NCBI RefSeq assembly: GCF_002250625.1
Contig: NZ_NMVQ01000045.1
Location: 62,001-126,000, forward strand
Direction of reading: 5' to 3'
Origin: Enemella dayhoffiae
GTDB lineage: Bacteria; Actinomycetota; Actinomycetes; Propionibacteriales; Propionibacteriaceae
DNA length: 64,000 nt
The translations under genes and the position numbers were made by a program. Positions 53,148-60,362 of the stretch are shown here, piece by piece; positions within the stretch are counted from its first letter, which is position 1, and the number at the start of each line of letters is the position of its first letter. The notes beneath the pieces are model-generated. The model did not search any database, was not told the DNA's origin, and saw only the letters and a list, made by a program, of their open reading frames with translations.

Positions 53148-54020
53148 ATGCAGTACAACGACAACGCGCAGCTCGATCCCGGCCAGGTGTCGGGGGGCGG
53201 CGGCGGTGGCGGCCGGATCGCCGTCGGTGGCGGCATCGGCGTGACGATCATTCTGTTCCTGCTCTCGCAGTTGCTGGGCGTCGACCTGACCGGCCTGGCC
53301 GGCGGTTCCAGCCAGCCGCAGGAGGACCCCAACCAGCCCAACCCGTACGCCAACTGCCGCAGCGGTGCCGACGTGCGCACCAACCGCGAGTGTCGCTGGG
53401 TGGCGTACACCAACTCGATCCAGGGCTACTGGTCGCAGACCCTGCAGGGCTATCAGATGACCCAGACCAAGATCTTCACCGGCCAGATCAACACCGCGTG
53501 CGGTGCCGCGTCCTCGGCTGTCGGCCCGTTCTATTGCCCGGCCGACCGGTTCGTCTATCTCGACACCGGCTTCTTCGACCAGCTCACCCAGCAGCTCGGC
53601 GCCAAGGGCGGGGACGCCGCCGAGGCGTACGTGATCGCCCACGAGTATGGCCACCACATCTCCAACCAGATCGGCACCATGGAGCAGGCGCAGGCGGCCG
53701 GCAACCAGACCGGTCCGGACTCCCCGCAGGTACGCCTGGAGCTGCAGGCGGACTGCTTCGCCGGGGTCTGGCTGAAGAACGCGACCGCCGACCCGAACAG
53801 CCCGATCGCCCAGATCACCAACGACGACCTGGCCCGGGCGGTGGACGCGGCGATCGCGGTCGGTGACGACCGGATCCAGCAGCGCACCCAGGGTCGGGTG
53901 GACCGCGAGTCGTGGACCCACGGCTCCTCCGCGCAGCGCAAGAAGTGGCTGTCCACCGGCTACAACTCGGGCAACCCGAACACCTGCGACACGTTCGCCC
54001 GGGACGCCCAGGTCGCCTGA
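53148..54020 (+). CDS. Neutral zinc metallopeptidase, YpfJ-like
   Basis: A 290-residue membrane protein. It has a Gly-rich N-terminus (GGGGGGGRIAVGGG), a membrane helix at about 28-46 (VGGGIGVTIILFLLSQLLGV), then an extracellular domain with FYCPADRFVYLDTGFFDQL and the zinc motif VIAHEYGHHISNQIG, followed by LELQADCFAGVWLKN carrying the third ligand Glu/Asp. This matches the family called putative neutral zinc metallopeptidase. Cleavage targets are not known. ATG 53148 follows a GGAGG site, and TACACT (53090-53095) may be its -10. Confidence 0.92.
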   Translation: MQYNDNAQLDPGQVSGGGGGGGRIAVGGGIGVTIILFLLSQLLGVDLTGLAGGSSQPQEDPNQPNPYANCRSGADVRTNRECRWVAYTNSIQGYWSQTLQGYQMTQTKIFTGQINTACGAASSAVGPFYCPADRFVYLDTGFFDQLTQQLGAKGGDAAEAYVIAHEYGHHISNQIGTMEQAQAAGNQTGPDSPQVRLELQADCFAGVWLKNATADPNSPIAQITNDDLARAVDAAIAVGDDRIQQRTQGRVDRESWTHGSSAQRKKWLSTGYNSGNPNTCDTFARDAQVA

Positions 54021-54064
54021 CCCACTTGGCGCGACCCCGCCCGCTCGGCCCTCGTGCGGCACGG

Positions 54065-54070
54065 CAGGAT
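54065..54070 (+). promoter_or_regulatory. -10-like box for the CoA-transferase gene
   Basis: CAGGAT ends 7 nt before ATG 54078, at the leaderless spacing, although the first base deviates from T. Confidence 0.35.
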
Positions 54071-54077
54071 GGGTGCC

Positions 54078-55304
54078 ATGAGGATCGTTGAAGAGGCCGC
54101 GCTGGCGGCCCGGCTGGGTGCCGTACCCGACGGGTCGCGGGTCGTGGCGACCGGAAACTTCGCCACCCCACGCGCGTTGATGGGCATCGTCGACCGCGCG
54201 ATCGAGACCTATCGGTTGTGCATGCTGAACGCCCAGCCGGGCATCCCGGACCGCGCGGGGGTGGTGCACGAGTCGTCCTTCGTCGGCCCGGGGATGCGCC
54301 GCAGCGACCGGCTGCGCTATCTGCCCGCGCGGCTGTCGATGGTGCCGACCCTGTTCGCCGGGCCGCTGCCGCCCGAAGTGGTCGTGCTGCACGTCTCGCG
54401 GCCGCGGGGTTCGATGGTGTCGATGGGCATCGAGGTGAACATCCTGCCGGCCGCGATCGAGGCCTGCCGGCAGCGCGGTGGGCTGGTGATCGCTCAGGTG
54501 AACGACCGGATGCCGTTCATCGGCGGGGACGCACTGGTCCCGGTCGACGACATCGACCTGGCGATCGAGGTCGACGAGGAACTCGCGACCCACGCCCCCG
54601 GGGCGATCGACGACGAGTCGGCGGCGATCGGCGCGGCGGTGGCCGCCGGCGTCCGCGACGGGACCACCCTGCAGACCGGTATCGGCGCGGTCCCCGATGC
54701 GGTGCTCGCCGCGCTCACCGAGCGGCGCGGGCTGCGGGTGTGGACCGAGATGTTCTCCGACGGGGTGCTGGCCCTGGACCGGCAGGGCTGCCTGGATCAG
54801 GATCATCCGCTGATCACCTCCTTCCTGTTCGGGTCGGCGGAGCTGTACGCCTGGGCCGACGGCAATCCGCGGGTGCGGATGCTGCGCACCGAAAAGACCA
54901 ACGATCCGGCGCTGATCGCGCTGAACCGGCAGATGCTGAGCGTGAACACCGCCCTGCAGGTCGACCTGTTCGGGCAGGCGAACGCGTCGCGGATCAAGCA
55001 CCGGATCTATTCCGGCACCGGCGGCCAGACCGACTTCATCGTCGGCGCGATGCACGCCCCCGGTGGTCGGGCGGTGCTCGCGCTGAAGTCCTGGCACCCC
55101 AAGGCGGACGTGTCCACCGTGGTCGGCCACCTCACCGAGGCGACCACGTCGATGCAGATGAGCGCGGTGGTCACCGAGCAGGGCACCGCCGAGTTGTGGG
55201 GTCACACCCAGACCGAGCAGGCGGCCAACCTGATCGAACACGCCGCCCACCCGCGCGCCCGCGAAGCCCTGTGGGACGAGGCCAAGAACCTCGGCCTCGC
55301 CTGA
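54078..55304 (+). CDS. Acetyl-CoA hydrolase/transferase family protein
   Basis: A 408-residue family I CoA-transferase in a single chain: an N-terminal half (GSRVVATGNFATPRALMG) and a C-terminal half with QTGIGAVPDAVLAAL, the Glu-bearing strand WTEMFSDGVLALDRQG, and the oxyanion/CoA loop SGTGGQTDFIVGA. The pattern is that of 4-hydroxybutyrate/acetate CoA-transferases. It should move CoA between acetyl-CoA and a carboxylic acid such as propionate or succinate; the acceptor is not evident and no pathway gene is adjacent. ATG 54078 is chosen over an in-frame start 24 bp upstream. Confidence 0.88.
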   Translation: MRIVEEAALAARLGAVPDGSRVVATGNFATPRALMGIVDRAIETYRLCMLNAQPGIPDRAGVVHESSFVGPGMRRSDRLRYLPARLSMVPTLFAGPLPPEVVVLHVSRPRGSMVSMGIEVNILPAAIEACRQRGGLVIAQVNDRMPFIGGDALVPVDDIDLAIEVDEELATHAPGAIDDESAAIGAAVAAGVRDGTTLQTGIGAVPDAVLAALTERRGLRVWTEMFSDGVLALDRQGCLDQDHPLITSFLFGSAELYAWADGNPRVRMLRTEKTNDPALIALNRQMLSVNTALQVDLFGQANASRIKHRIYSGTGGQTDFIVGAMHAPGGRAVLALKSWHPKADVSTVVGHLTEATTSMQMSAVVTEQGTAELWGHTQTEQAANLIEHAAHPRAREALWDEAKNLGLA

Positions 55305-55307
55305 GCC

Positions 55308-55323
55308 AGCGGACCGGACCGCT
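55308..55323. terminator. Hairpin overlapping the convergent stop
   Basis: AGCGG and CCGCT pair around a 6-nt loop. It starts 4 bp after the CoA-transferase stop and includes two bases of the stop codon of the opposing gene. Confidence 0.35.
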
Positions 55324-56983
55324 AGCGGCGGGGGCAGATCCAGAGACCGTCGGCGGACCAGAGCCGCCGTTGGCAGTCGAAGTTCTGGGCGAGGGCGGCG
55401 GCCACCCGCGGGTTCGCCGTGGCCGGGTCGAACCAGTCGAGCTCGATCACGGCGGCGCCCGCCCGAGGGTCGGAGAGGCAGTCCAGGTTTTCCGCGAAGC
55501 TGCGGGTGCCCTCGACCCGAGCAGCCTGCCTGCCGACCGCCCGCTGCAGGAACGTCGGAGAGGCATAGCGGCACGGCGTCGGGTTGCCCAGCACCCACGG
55601 CGTACCGAAGGCCAGATAGACCACGGGCACGTCGGGAGCCAGCACCCGGTGCGCCCGCTCGGCGGTGGCACCGGCGTGCTTGGCCTCGGCCAGGTTGACC
55701 GCCGGGGTGACGGTGCGGTGGGCCAGCGAGAACGAGTACGCCGCCCGCGGTGAGAGGGTGACCAGCAGCGGCAGCAGGCAGGCCATCGCCATCCAGCCGC
55801 GGCCGGTGGAGATCCGGTCCCGCCAGCGGTCGCGGAAGACCGACGGCTGCCACCAGACAAGTCCGACGCCGACGGCCAGCACCACCAGCACCGCGGCCAG
55901 CGCCAGCCAGGTGCTCCGCCCCCGGAACTCGTTCCCGGGCACGAACAGCAGCGTGGACATCCCGAAGGCGAGCGCAGCGGTGGTCGGCAGAGCCACCGGT
56001 ACGCCCTCCCCGATCCGCACCGCGCGGTGCGCGATGGTGGCCACCGACACGGCGGAGAACACCGGCAGCGCAGCCAGGTGATAGAGGAAGTTCTGATGCT
56101 GCACCACGAACGGCAGCACCAGCAGCGCCATCAGCGCCAGGTTCCACAACGCCCAGCGCCGGTGCCCGCCACCGCGCTGCCACAGCCACACCTGCGCCAC
56201 CAGCGCCACGATGGTGATCGGGGACACCACCAGCGCGTTCACCAGGCCTTTGCCGCTGCCCAGCACGGCCCCCACGCTCAGCGGCGGGTTGAGCCGGGGC
56301 AGGTCCATCAGCCACTGCCACTCGTGCGGTTCGGCCAGCACCGTCAGCACGAACAGCGCGACGGTGGCGAGCAGCGTGACCAGGGCGGTGAGCCGGGCCA
56401 GTCGGGTGTCTATCGCGGCCAGCAGCAGCAGTGCCGCCAACGCCGTCGGAGCCGTGGTGAACTTGAGCAGCACCACGACCGCGAGCAGGATTCCGGCGGC
56501 GATCGGCGGCAGGATCCCGTGATCGGCGAGCAGCGCCACCCCGATCGCCAACGCGGCCAAGGCTACGGCGTACCACTCGGGTTCGGCGAAGTCCCAGCCG
56601 GGCGCCCAGGCCAGGCCGCCGAAGGTCGCCAACCCGATCCATTCGGCCCCCCGTACGCCGGCCCAGCGGCGCAACCCGACGGCAAGTGACGCCGCGGCGA
56701 GGCCGGCGATCACCATCGACCACAACCGGACCAGGATCTCCTCACTCCAGTAGTGGGTGGGGGAGAGCTGATCGATGGCCCACATCAACCCCCGGGAGAA
56801 GAAGGGGCGGTGCACCCACACCTCGTACCACTCCAGCCCTCCGGCGCGGGTGGTCTGCAGCGCGCCGAGCACGTAGCGGACGTCCTGATTGATCCCGGGG
56901 CGCACCACCTGGATCACCGTGACCAGGCAGACGAGGGTGATCAGCAGCCAGCGCCAGAGCCGGGGAAAGCGCCGTGTCTGCAC
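55322..56983 (-). CDS. Multi-spanning membrane protein, GT-C glycosyltransferase-like
   Basis: A 553-residue protein starting at GTG 56983, with about 11-12 hydrophobic helices up to residue 410 and a C-terminal soluble domain of about 140 residues with several Cys (GNPTPCRYASP, NLDCLSD, QNFDCQRR). The first external loop has INQDVRYVLGALQTTRAGG and LEWYEVWVHRPFFSRG, with Asp/Glu and Arg near the membrane as in GT-C mannosyl/arabinosyl transferases (GT87-like). Acceptor and donor are unknown; polyprenol-linked sugar donors are typical. Confidence 0.72.
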   Translation of the reverse strand: MQTRRFPRLWRWLLITLVCLVTVIQVVRPGINQDVRYVLGALQTTRAGGLEWYEVWVHRPFFSRGLMWAIDQLSPTHYWSEEILVRLWSMVIAGLAAASLAVGLRRWAGVRGAEWIGLATFGGLAWAPGWDFAEPEWYAVALAALAIGVALLADHGILPPIAAGILLAVVVLLKFTTAPTALAALLLLAAIDTRLARLTALVTLLATVALFVLTVLAEPHEWQWLMDLPRLNPPLSVGAVLGSGKGLVNALVVSPITIVALVAQVWLWQRGGGHRRWALWNLALMALLVLPFVVQHQNFLYHLAALPVFSAVSVATIAHRAVRIGEGVPVALPTTAALAFGMSTLLFVPGNEFRGRSTWLALAAVLVVLAVGVGLVWWQPSVFRDRWRDRISTGRGWMAMACLLPLLVTLSPRAAYSFSLAHRTVTPAVNLAEAKHAGATAERAHRVLAPDVPVVYLAFGTPWVLGNPTPCRYASPTFLQRAVGRQAARVEGTRSFAENLDCLSDPRAGAAVIELDWFDPATANPRVAAALAQNFDCQRRLWSADGLWICPRR

Positions 56984-57015
56984 GCTCCGAACCTAGCGCA
57001 AGGGGTTACTGAGGC

Positions 57016-57021
57016 TACGCT
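57016..57021 (+). promoter_or_regulatory. -10 box for leaderless methyltransferase gene
   Basis: TACGCT ends 7 nt before ATG 57029. Confidence 0.5.
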
Positions 57022-57028
57022 GACGGGG

Positions 57029-58093
57029 ATGATCAAGTACCTGGGCTCGAAGCGGACCCTGGTGCCGGTGCTCGGGGAGTTGTTCGCCCGATCCGGGGCC
57101 GGGACCGCCGTCGACCTGTTCACCGGGACGACCCGGGTGGCCCAGGAGTTCGCCCGCCGAGGCGGGTTCGTGCACGCCAACGACACCGCGGCGTACGCCC
57201 ACCTGCTCGCCCAGTGCTATCTGGAGAGCGACCCCGACCAAATCGACCCGGCTGAGCTCGCCGACGCCCTCGCCCACCTCGCCGCACTGCCGGATCGTCG
57301 CGGCTACGTCACCCGGGTGTTCTGCGAGCAGGCCCGCTATTTTCAACCACACAACGGAATGCGGATCGACGCCATCCGCGCCGGCATCGACGAGCACTAT
57401 GCCGACCACCCGCTGCGCCCACTGCTGCTCACCTCGCTCATCGAAGCCGCCGACCGCGTCGACTCGACCGTCGGGTTGCAGATGGCCTACCTGAAGTCGT
57501 GGTCGGCCCGCTCCCACCAACCGCTGCGGTTGCGTACGCCGCAGCCGGCCCCCGGGACCGGGCGGGCCTGGCAGCTGGACGCCGCCGAGGCGGTACGCCG
57601 CATCCCCGCGGTCGACCTGGCCTACCTCGACCCGCCCTACAACCAGCACCGCTACTTCACCAACTATCACGTCTGGGAGACCCTGGTGCGCGGCGACGAA
57701 CCCGAGCACTACGGGATCGCCTGCAAGCGGGTCGACTCCCGCGGCGAGGAGACCAAGAGCCCCTGGAACAGCCGGCGGACGATGCCCGCCGAGTTCGAGC
57801 GGGTGCTGGCCGGGCTGCGCGCCGAGGTGCTGGTGCTGTCGTTCAGCAACGAGGGGTTCCTGCCGCTGGAGACGCTGGTCGAGCTGGGTGCGGCCGGTGG
57901 CCGGGAGGTACGGGTGCTGCAGTTCGACACCCGCCGCCACGTCGGCGCCCGGATCGGCATCCACAACCTCGCCGGGGTGAAGGTGGGTCGGGTCAGCCAC
58001 ACCCGCAACACCGAATATCTGTTGGTGTGCGGGGAATCCGCCCGGGTGGACGCGATGGTGAACGGGTTGCAGCCGCTCGCCGCGGCGACGTGA
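57029..58093 (+). CDS. D12-class N6-adenine DNA methyltransferase, solitary
   Basis: A 354-residue alpha-class adenine methyltransferase. Motif X/I are at the N-terminus (MIKYLGSKRTLVPVLGEL; VDLFTGTTRVAQEFARRG), motif IV is YLDPPYNQHRYFTNY, and the region between is a helical recognition domain (HNGMRIDAIRAGIDEHYADH). All catalytic residues of DPPY are intact. No restriction endonuclease gene is adjacent on either side, so it is an orphan methylase or part of a system whose partner is elsewhere. The recognition site cannot be read from the sequence. ATG 57029 fits a leaderless promoter. Confidence 0.9.
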   Translation: MIKYLGSKRTLVPVLGELFARSGAGTAVDLFTGTTRVAQEFARRGGFVHANDTAAYAHLLAQCYLESDPDQIDPAELADALAHLAALPDRRGYVTRVFCEQARYFQPHNGMRIDAIRAGIDEHYADHPLRPLLLTSLIEAADRVDSTVGLQMAYLKSWSARSHQPLRLRTPQPAPGTGRAWQLDAAEAVRRIPAVDLAYLDPPYNQHRYFTNYHVWETLVRGDEPEHYGIACKRVDSRGEETKSPWNSRRTMPAEFERVLAGLRAEVLVLSFSNEGFLPLETLVELGAAGGREVRVLQFDTRRHVGARIGIHNLAGVKVGRVSHTRNTEYLLVCGESARVDAMVNGLQPLAAAT

Positions 58094-58101
58094 GATCCGT
58101 C

Positions 58102-58107
58102 TAGGCT
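58102..58107 (+). promoter_or_regulatory. -10 box for leaderless sirtuin gene
   Basis: TAGGCT ends 6 nt before ATG 58114 and starts 9 bp after the methyltransferase stop. Confidence 0.5.
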
Positions 58108-58113
58108 TGCCCC

Positions 58114-58857
58114 ATGGTTCCCAGCGCCATCGCCGACCTGGTCACCGCCGCCCGCCGGATCACCGTGCTCACCGGGGCGGGGATGAGCGCGGAGTCGGGG
58201 GTGCCCACCTTCCGGGACGCGCAGACCGGGTGGTGGGCGCGTTACGACCCGATGCAGCTGGCCACGCCGGAGGCGTTCGACGAGGACCCCGATCTGGTCT
58301 GGGCCTGGTATCTGCGGCGGCTGCAGCTGGTCCGCGGAGCCCAGCCACATTCGGGACACCATGCGCTCAGTTCCTGGGCGGTGCTGCGCCCGCTGAGCAT
58401 CGTCACCCAGAACGTTGACGACCTGCACGAGCGCGCCGGCTCCACGGTGCTGGCGCACCTGCACGGCAGCCTGGCCGAGTTTCGCTGCGCTTCCTGCGGG
58501 GGTACGCCGCAGCGCCTGCCGGAGCTGCCCGACGAGGTGCCGGAACGGGTCGCGCCGCCGTTCTGCACCGACTGTGGCGGACGGATCCGGCCCGGGGTGG
58601 TCTGGTTCGGGGAGGCGTTGCCGCAGCAGCCGTTCGCCCACGCCGAGCAGGCGGTGACCGATGCCGACCTGGTGCTTGTCGTGGGCACCTCCGGGCTGGT
58701 CCAGCCGGCGGCCGGTCTCCCGCTGCGGGCGCGCGCCGCGGGCGTACCGACGGTGGAGCTGAACCCTACCGACACCGCGCTCAGCGACTATGTGCAGCAC
58801 CGTTGGCGGACCACCGCGGCCGAGGGACTGCCGCGGCTGCTCGAGCTGCTCGGCTGA
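58114..58857 (+). CDS. cobB: NAD-dependent protein deacylase (sirtuin)
   Basis: A 247-residue sirtuin. NAD-binding motifs are LTGAGMSAESGVPTFRD and VTQNVDDLHERAG, the catalytic His is in LAHLHGS, and the zinc Cys are in CASCGG and CTDCGG. WYLRR carries the Y-x-x-R pair that marks class III sirtuins active on succinyl- and malonyl-lysine, so the enzyme may remove acidic acyl groups as well as acetyl. No protein acetyltransferase of the Pat type is adjacent, although an unrelated GNAT gene converges on it. Confidence 0.93.
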   Translation: MVPSAIADLVTAARRITVLTGAGMSAESGVPTFRDAQTGWWARYDPMQLATPEAFDEDPDLVWAWYLRRLQLVRGAQPHSGHHALSSWAVLRPLSIVTQNVDDLHERAGSTVLAHLHGSLAEFRCASCGGTPQRLPELPDEVPERVAPPFCTDCGGRIRPGVVWFGEALPQQPFAHAEQAVTDADLVLVVGTSGLVQPAAGLPLRARAAGVPTVELNPTDTALSDYVQHRWRTTAAEGLPRLLELLG

Positions 58858-58859
58858 AC

Positions 58860-58872
58860 GCCCTCAGAGGGC
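58860..58872. terminator. Hairpin overlapping the convergent stop
   Basis: GCCCT-CAG-AGGGC lies 2 bp after the sirtuin stop and includes the stop codon of the opposing GNAT gene (58864-58866). Confidence 0.4.
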
Positions 58873-59385
58873 CAGCAGCATCGTCTCGGAGGTTCCGCTG
58901 AAGCCGACGGTCCGAAAGCCCAGCCGCTCGTAGAGGTCGCGGGCCGGGTTGTCCGGGTCGACGCTCAGGCTCACCCCCGGCAGTCCGCGTTCGCGGGCCA
59001 GTTCGAGCAGGGCGCAGAGCAGCTCCCGGCCGGTGCCCTCGGCGCGGTCGTCGGGGTCGGGCACGGCGACGGTCAGCTCGGGGATGCTGGGGCCGACGAA
59101 CCCGTAGCCGGGGTCCTCCCCGGTGAAGAACCGCAACCAGGCCACCGCGACCGGGCGGTCGTCCTCGGTGACCGCGACCAGGCCCAGGTCGGCCCGCGGA
59201 TCGTCGCCCGTGGCCTCCGCCGGGCGGGGATCCCGCCAGTAGTGGCTGAGCGCCGGATCGGACGCCACCTGCTCCATGCCGATCTGCTCGGTGGAGGTGA
59301 ACCGGCCGACCGACCAGTTCACGGCGGCGTACACGGCGTGGCGGAGCAGGTCCTCGTCGGCGGAGGTGAGTGGGCGGTGACGCAT
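58864..59385 (-). CDS. GNAT-family N-acetyltransferase
   Basis: A 173-residue protein from ATG 59385 (MRHRPLTSADEDLLRHAVY). GNAT fold features are GLVAVTEDDRPVAVAWLRFF, ELTVAVPDPDDRAEGTGREL (acetyl-CoA loop in a modified Q/RxxGxG/A form) and DNPARDLYERLGFRTVG, the conserved C-terminal helix and strand. A longer frame exists upstream but overlaps the divergent promoter, so the internal ATG with -10 box TAACCT 7 nt upstream is preferred. The substrate is unknown. Confidence 0.88.
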   Translation of the reverse strand: MRHRPLTSADEDLLRHAVYAAVNWSVGRFTSTEQIGMEQVASDPALSHYWRDPRPAEATGDDPRADLGLVAVTEDDRPVAVAWLRFFTGEDPGYGFVGPSIPELTVAVPDPDDRAEGTGRELLCALLELARERGLPGVSLSVDPDNPARDLYERLGFRTVGFSGTSETMLLAL

Positions 59386-59392
59386 GGGGCTC

Positions 59393-59402
59393 AGGTTAGA
59401 CT
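59393..59402. promoter_or_regulatory. Overlapping divergent -10 boxes
   Basis: On the minus strand TAACCT (59398-59393) ends 7 nt before the GNAT ATG 59385. On the plus strand TAGACT (59397-59402) ends 6 nt before GTG 59409. The two boxes share two bases, so the two leaderless promoters cannot both be melted at once. Confidence 0.5.
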
Positions 59403-59408
59403 CCGCCC

Positions 59409-60350
59409 GTGCAGGCACCCGGCTGGTATCCCGATCCGAGCGGTCAACCGCAGAGCTTCCGTTTCTGGGACGGCCAGTGGTGGACACCGGTCACCACCCA
59501 CGACCCGCGGACGCCGTGGCCGACCCCCGAGGAACTCACCCGACCCGGACTGCAGCCTCTGGGAGCAGACCAGTCCCAACAGGGCCCCCAAACCCAACCT
59601 GGCCAACCCGCGCCCGGCCAACCCGCGCCCGGTACTCCCGGGCCGGGCGTACCGGCACCCGCCCGCTCCCGGACCCCGTTGTTCATCGGCCTGGGCGCGG
59701 TGCTGGTGCTCGCGCTGGTGATCGCCGGGGCGCTCTGGTTCACCCGCGGCGGTGAGACCACCGGCCCGACCTCCCCGCCGATCGCGCCGCCGACCAGCGG
59801 GCCCACCTCGGTCGGGTCGAGCGGCCCGCCGACGCCGACGCGGTTGCGCTGCGACAACGGCAACGGCAACCAGACCTCCCAGCAGGCGGCCAGTTATTCC
59901 TCCACCGGTCTGCGGATCGACACGCCACCCAGCTTCACCTTCCGTTTCGACCGCAACTACTGGACCTGGGCCGACGACTTCGCCGCCTGGGGCCGCGGTC
60001 CCGAGGGGGCCGGGGTCGTGCTCGCCGGGATCCGCGCCGAGAACGGGTTCTCCGACCCCTCCAGGGCCGGGGAGCAGGTGCTGGAGTGCATGGTCGCCAG
60101 CCTGTCCCGGCAGGGCGGCAAGACCACCAGCGAGGGGGCCAGGACCGCGCCGACCACCGTCGACGGGATGCCCGCCCACCGCACCACGGCCCGGCTGCTG
60201 TCCAGCGAACCCAAGCCCCTGGTGGTCAGCATCACCGTGATCGACTCCGGTCAGCCGGGCAAGCTCGGTCAGCTGATCGCCTTTCATCCCGAGGGCAGCC
60301 CGGTCCAGGCCGAGATCGAGCAGGCGGCGGCGAGCGTACGCCGCGGCTGA
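59409..60350 (+). CDS. DUF2510-domain membrane protein
   Basis: A 313-residue protein from GTG 59409. The first 25 residues (APGWYPDPSGQPQSFRFWDG) are a DUF2510 motif, typical of actinobacterial envelope proteins. A Pro/Gln/Gly linker follows (PGQPAPGQPAPG repeats), then one membrane helix at about 96-116 (PLFIGLGAVLVLALVIAGAL), then an external domain of about 180 residues with one Cys pair. Function unknown. Its stop codon and that of the glgX remnant share a hairpin. Confidence 0.82.
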   Translation: MQAPGWYPDPSGQPQSFRFWDGQWWTPVTTHDPRTPWPTPEELTRPGLQPLGADQSQQGPQTQPGQPAPGQPAPGTPGPGVPAPARSRTPLFIGLGAVLVLALVIAGALWFTRGGETTGPTSPPIAPPTSGPTSVGSSGPPTPTRLRCDNGNGNQTSQQAASYSSTGLRIDTPPSFTFRFDRNYWTWADDFAAWGRGPEGAGVVLAGIRAENGFSDPSRAGEQVLECMVASLSRQGGKTTSEGARTAPTTVDGMPAHRTTARLLSSEPKPLVVSITVIDSGQPGKLGQLIAFHPEGSPVQAEIEQAAASVRRG

Positions 60351-60362
60351 GACCGGCTCAGC
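60346..60362. terminator. Hairpin spanning both convergent stop codons
   Basis: GCTGAG and CTCAGC pair around 5 nt. The arms contain the TGA of the DUF2510 gene (60348-60350) and the reverse-strand TGA of the glgX remnant (60358-60360). Confidence 0.45.

Noticed and set aside
53025-56723. 1232-codon minus-strand frame over metallopeptidase and CoA-transferase
   Set aside because: Covers two well-supported plus-strand genes and part of the GT-C gene in another frame; composition is repetitive.
57029-58857. Methyltransferase plus sirtuin as a defence pair
   Set aside because: The sirtuin is a compact CobB-type deacylase with zinc Cys and Y-x-x-R, not a SIR2 defence effector, and it has its own promoter.
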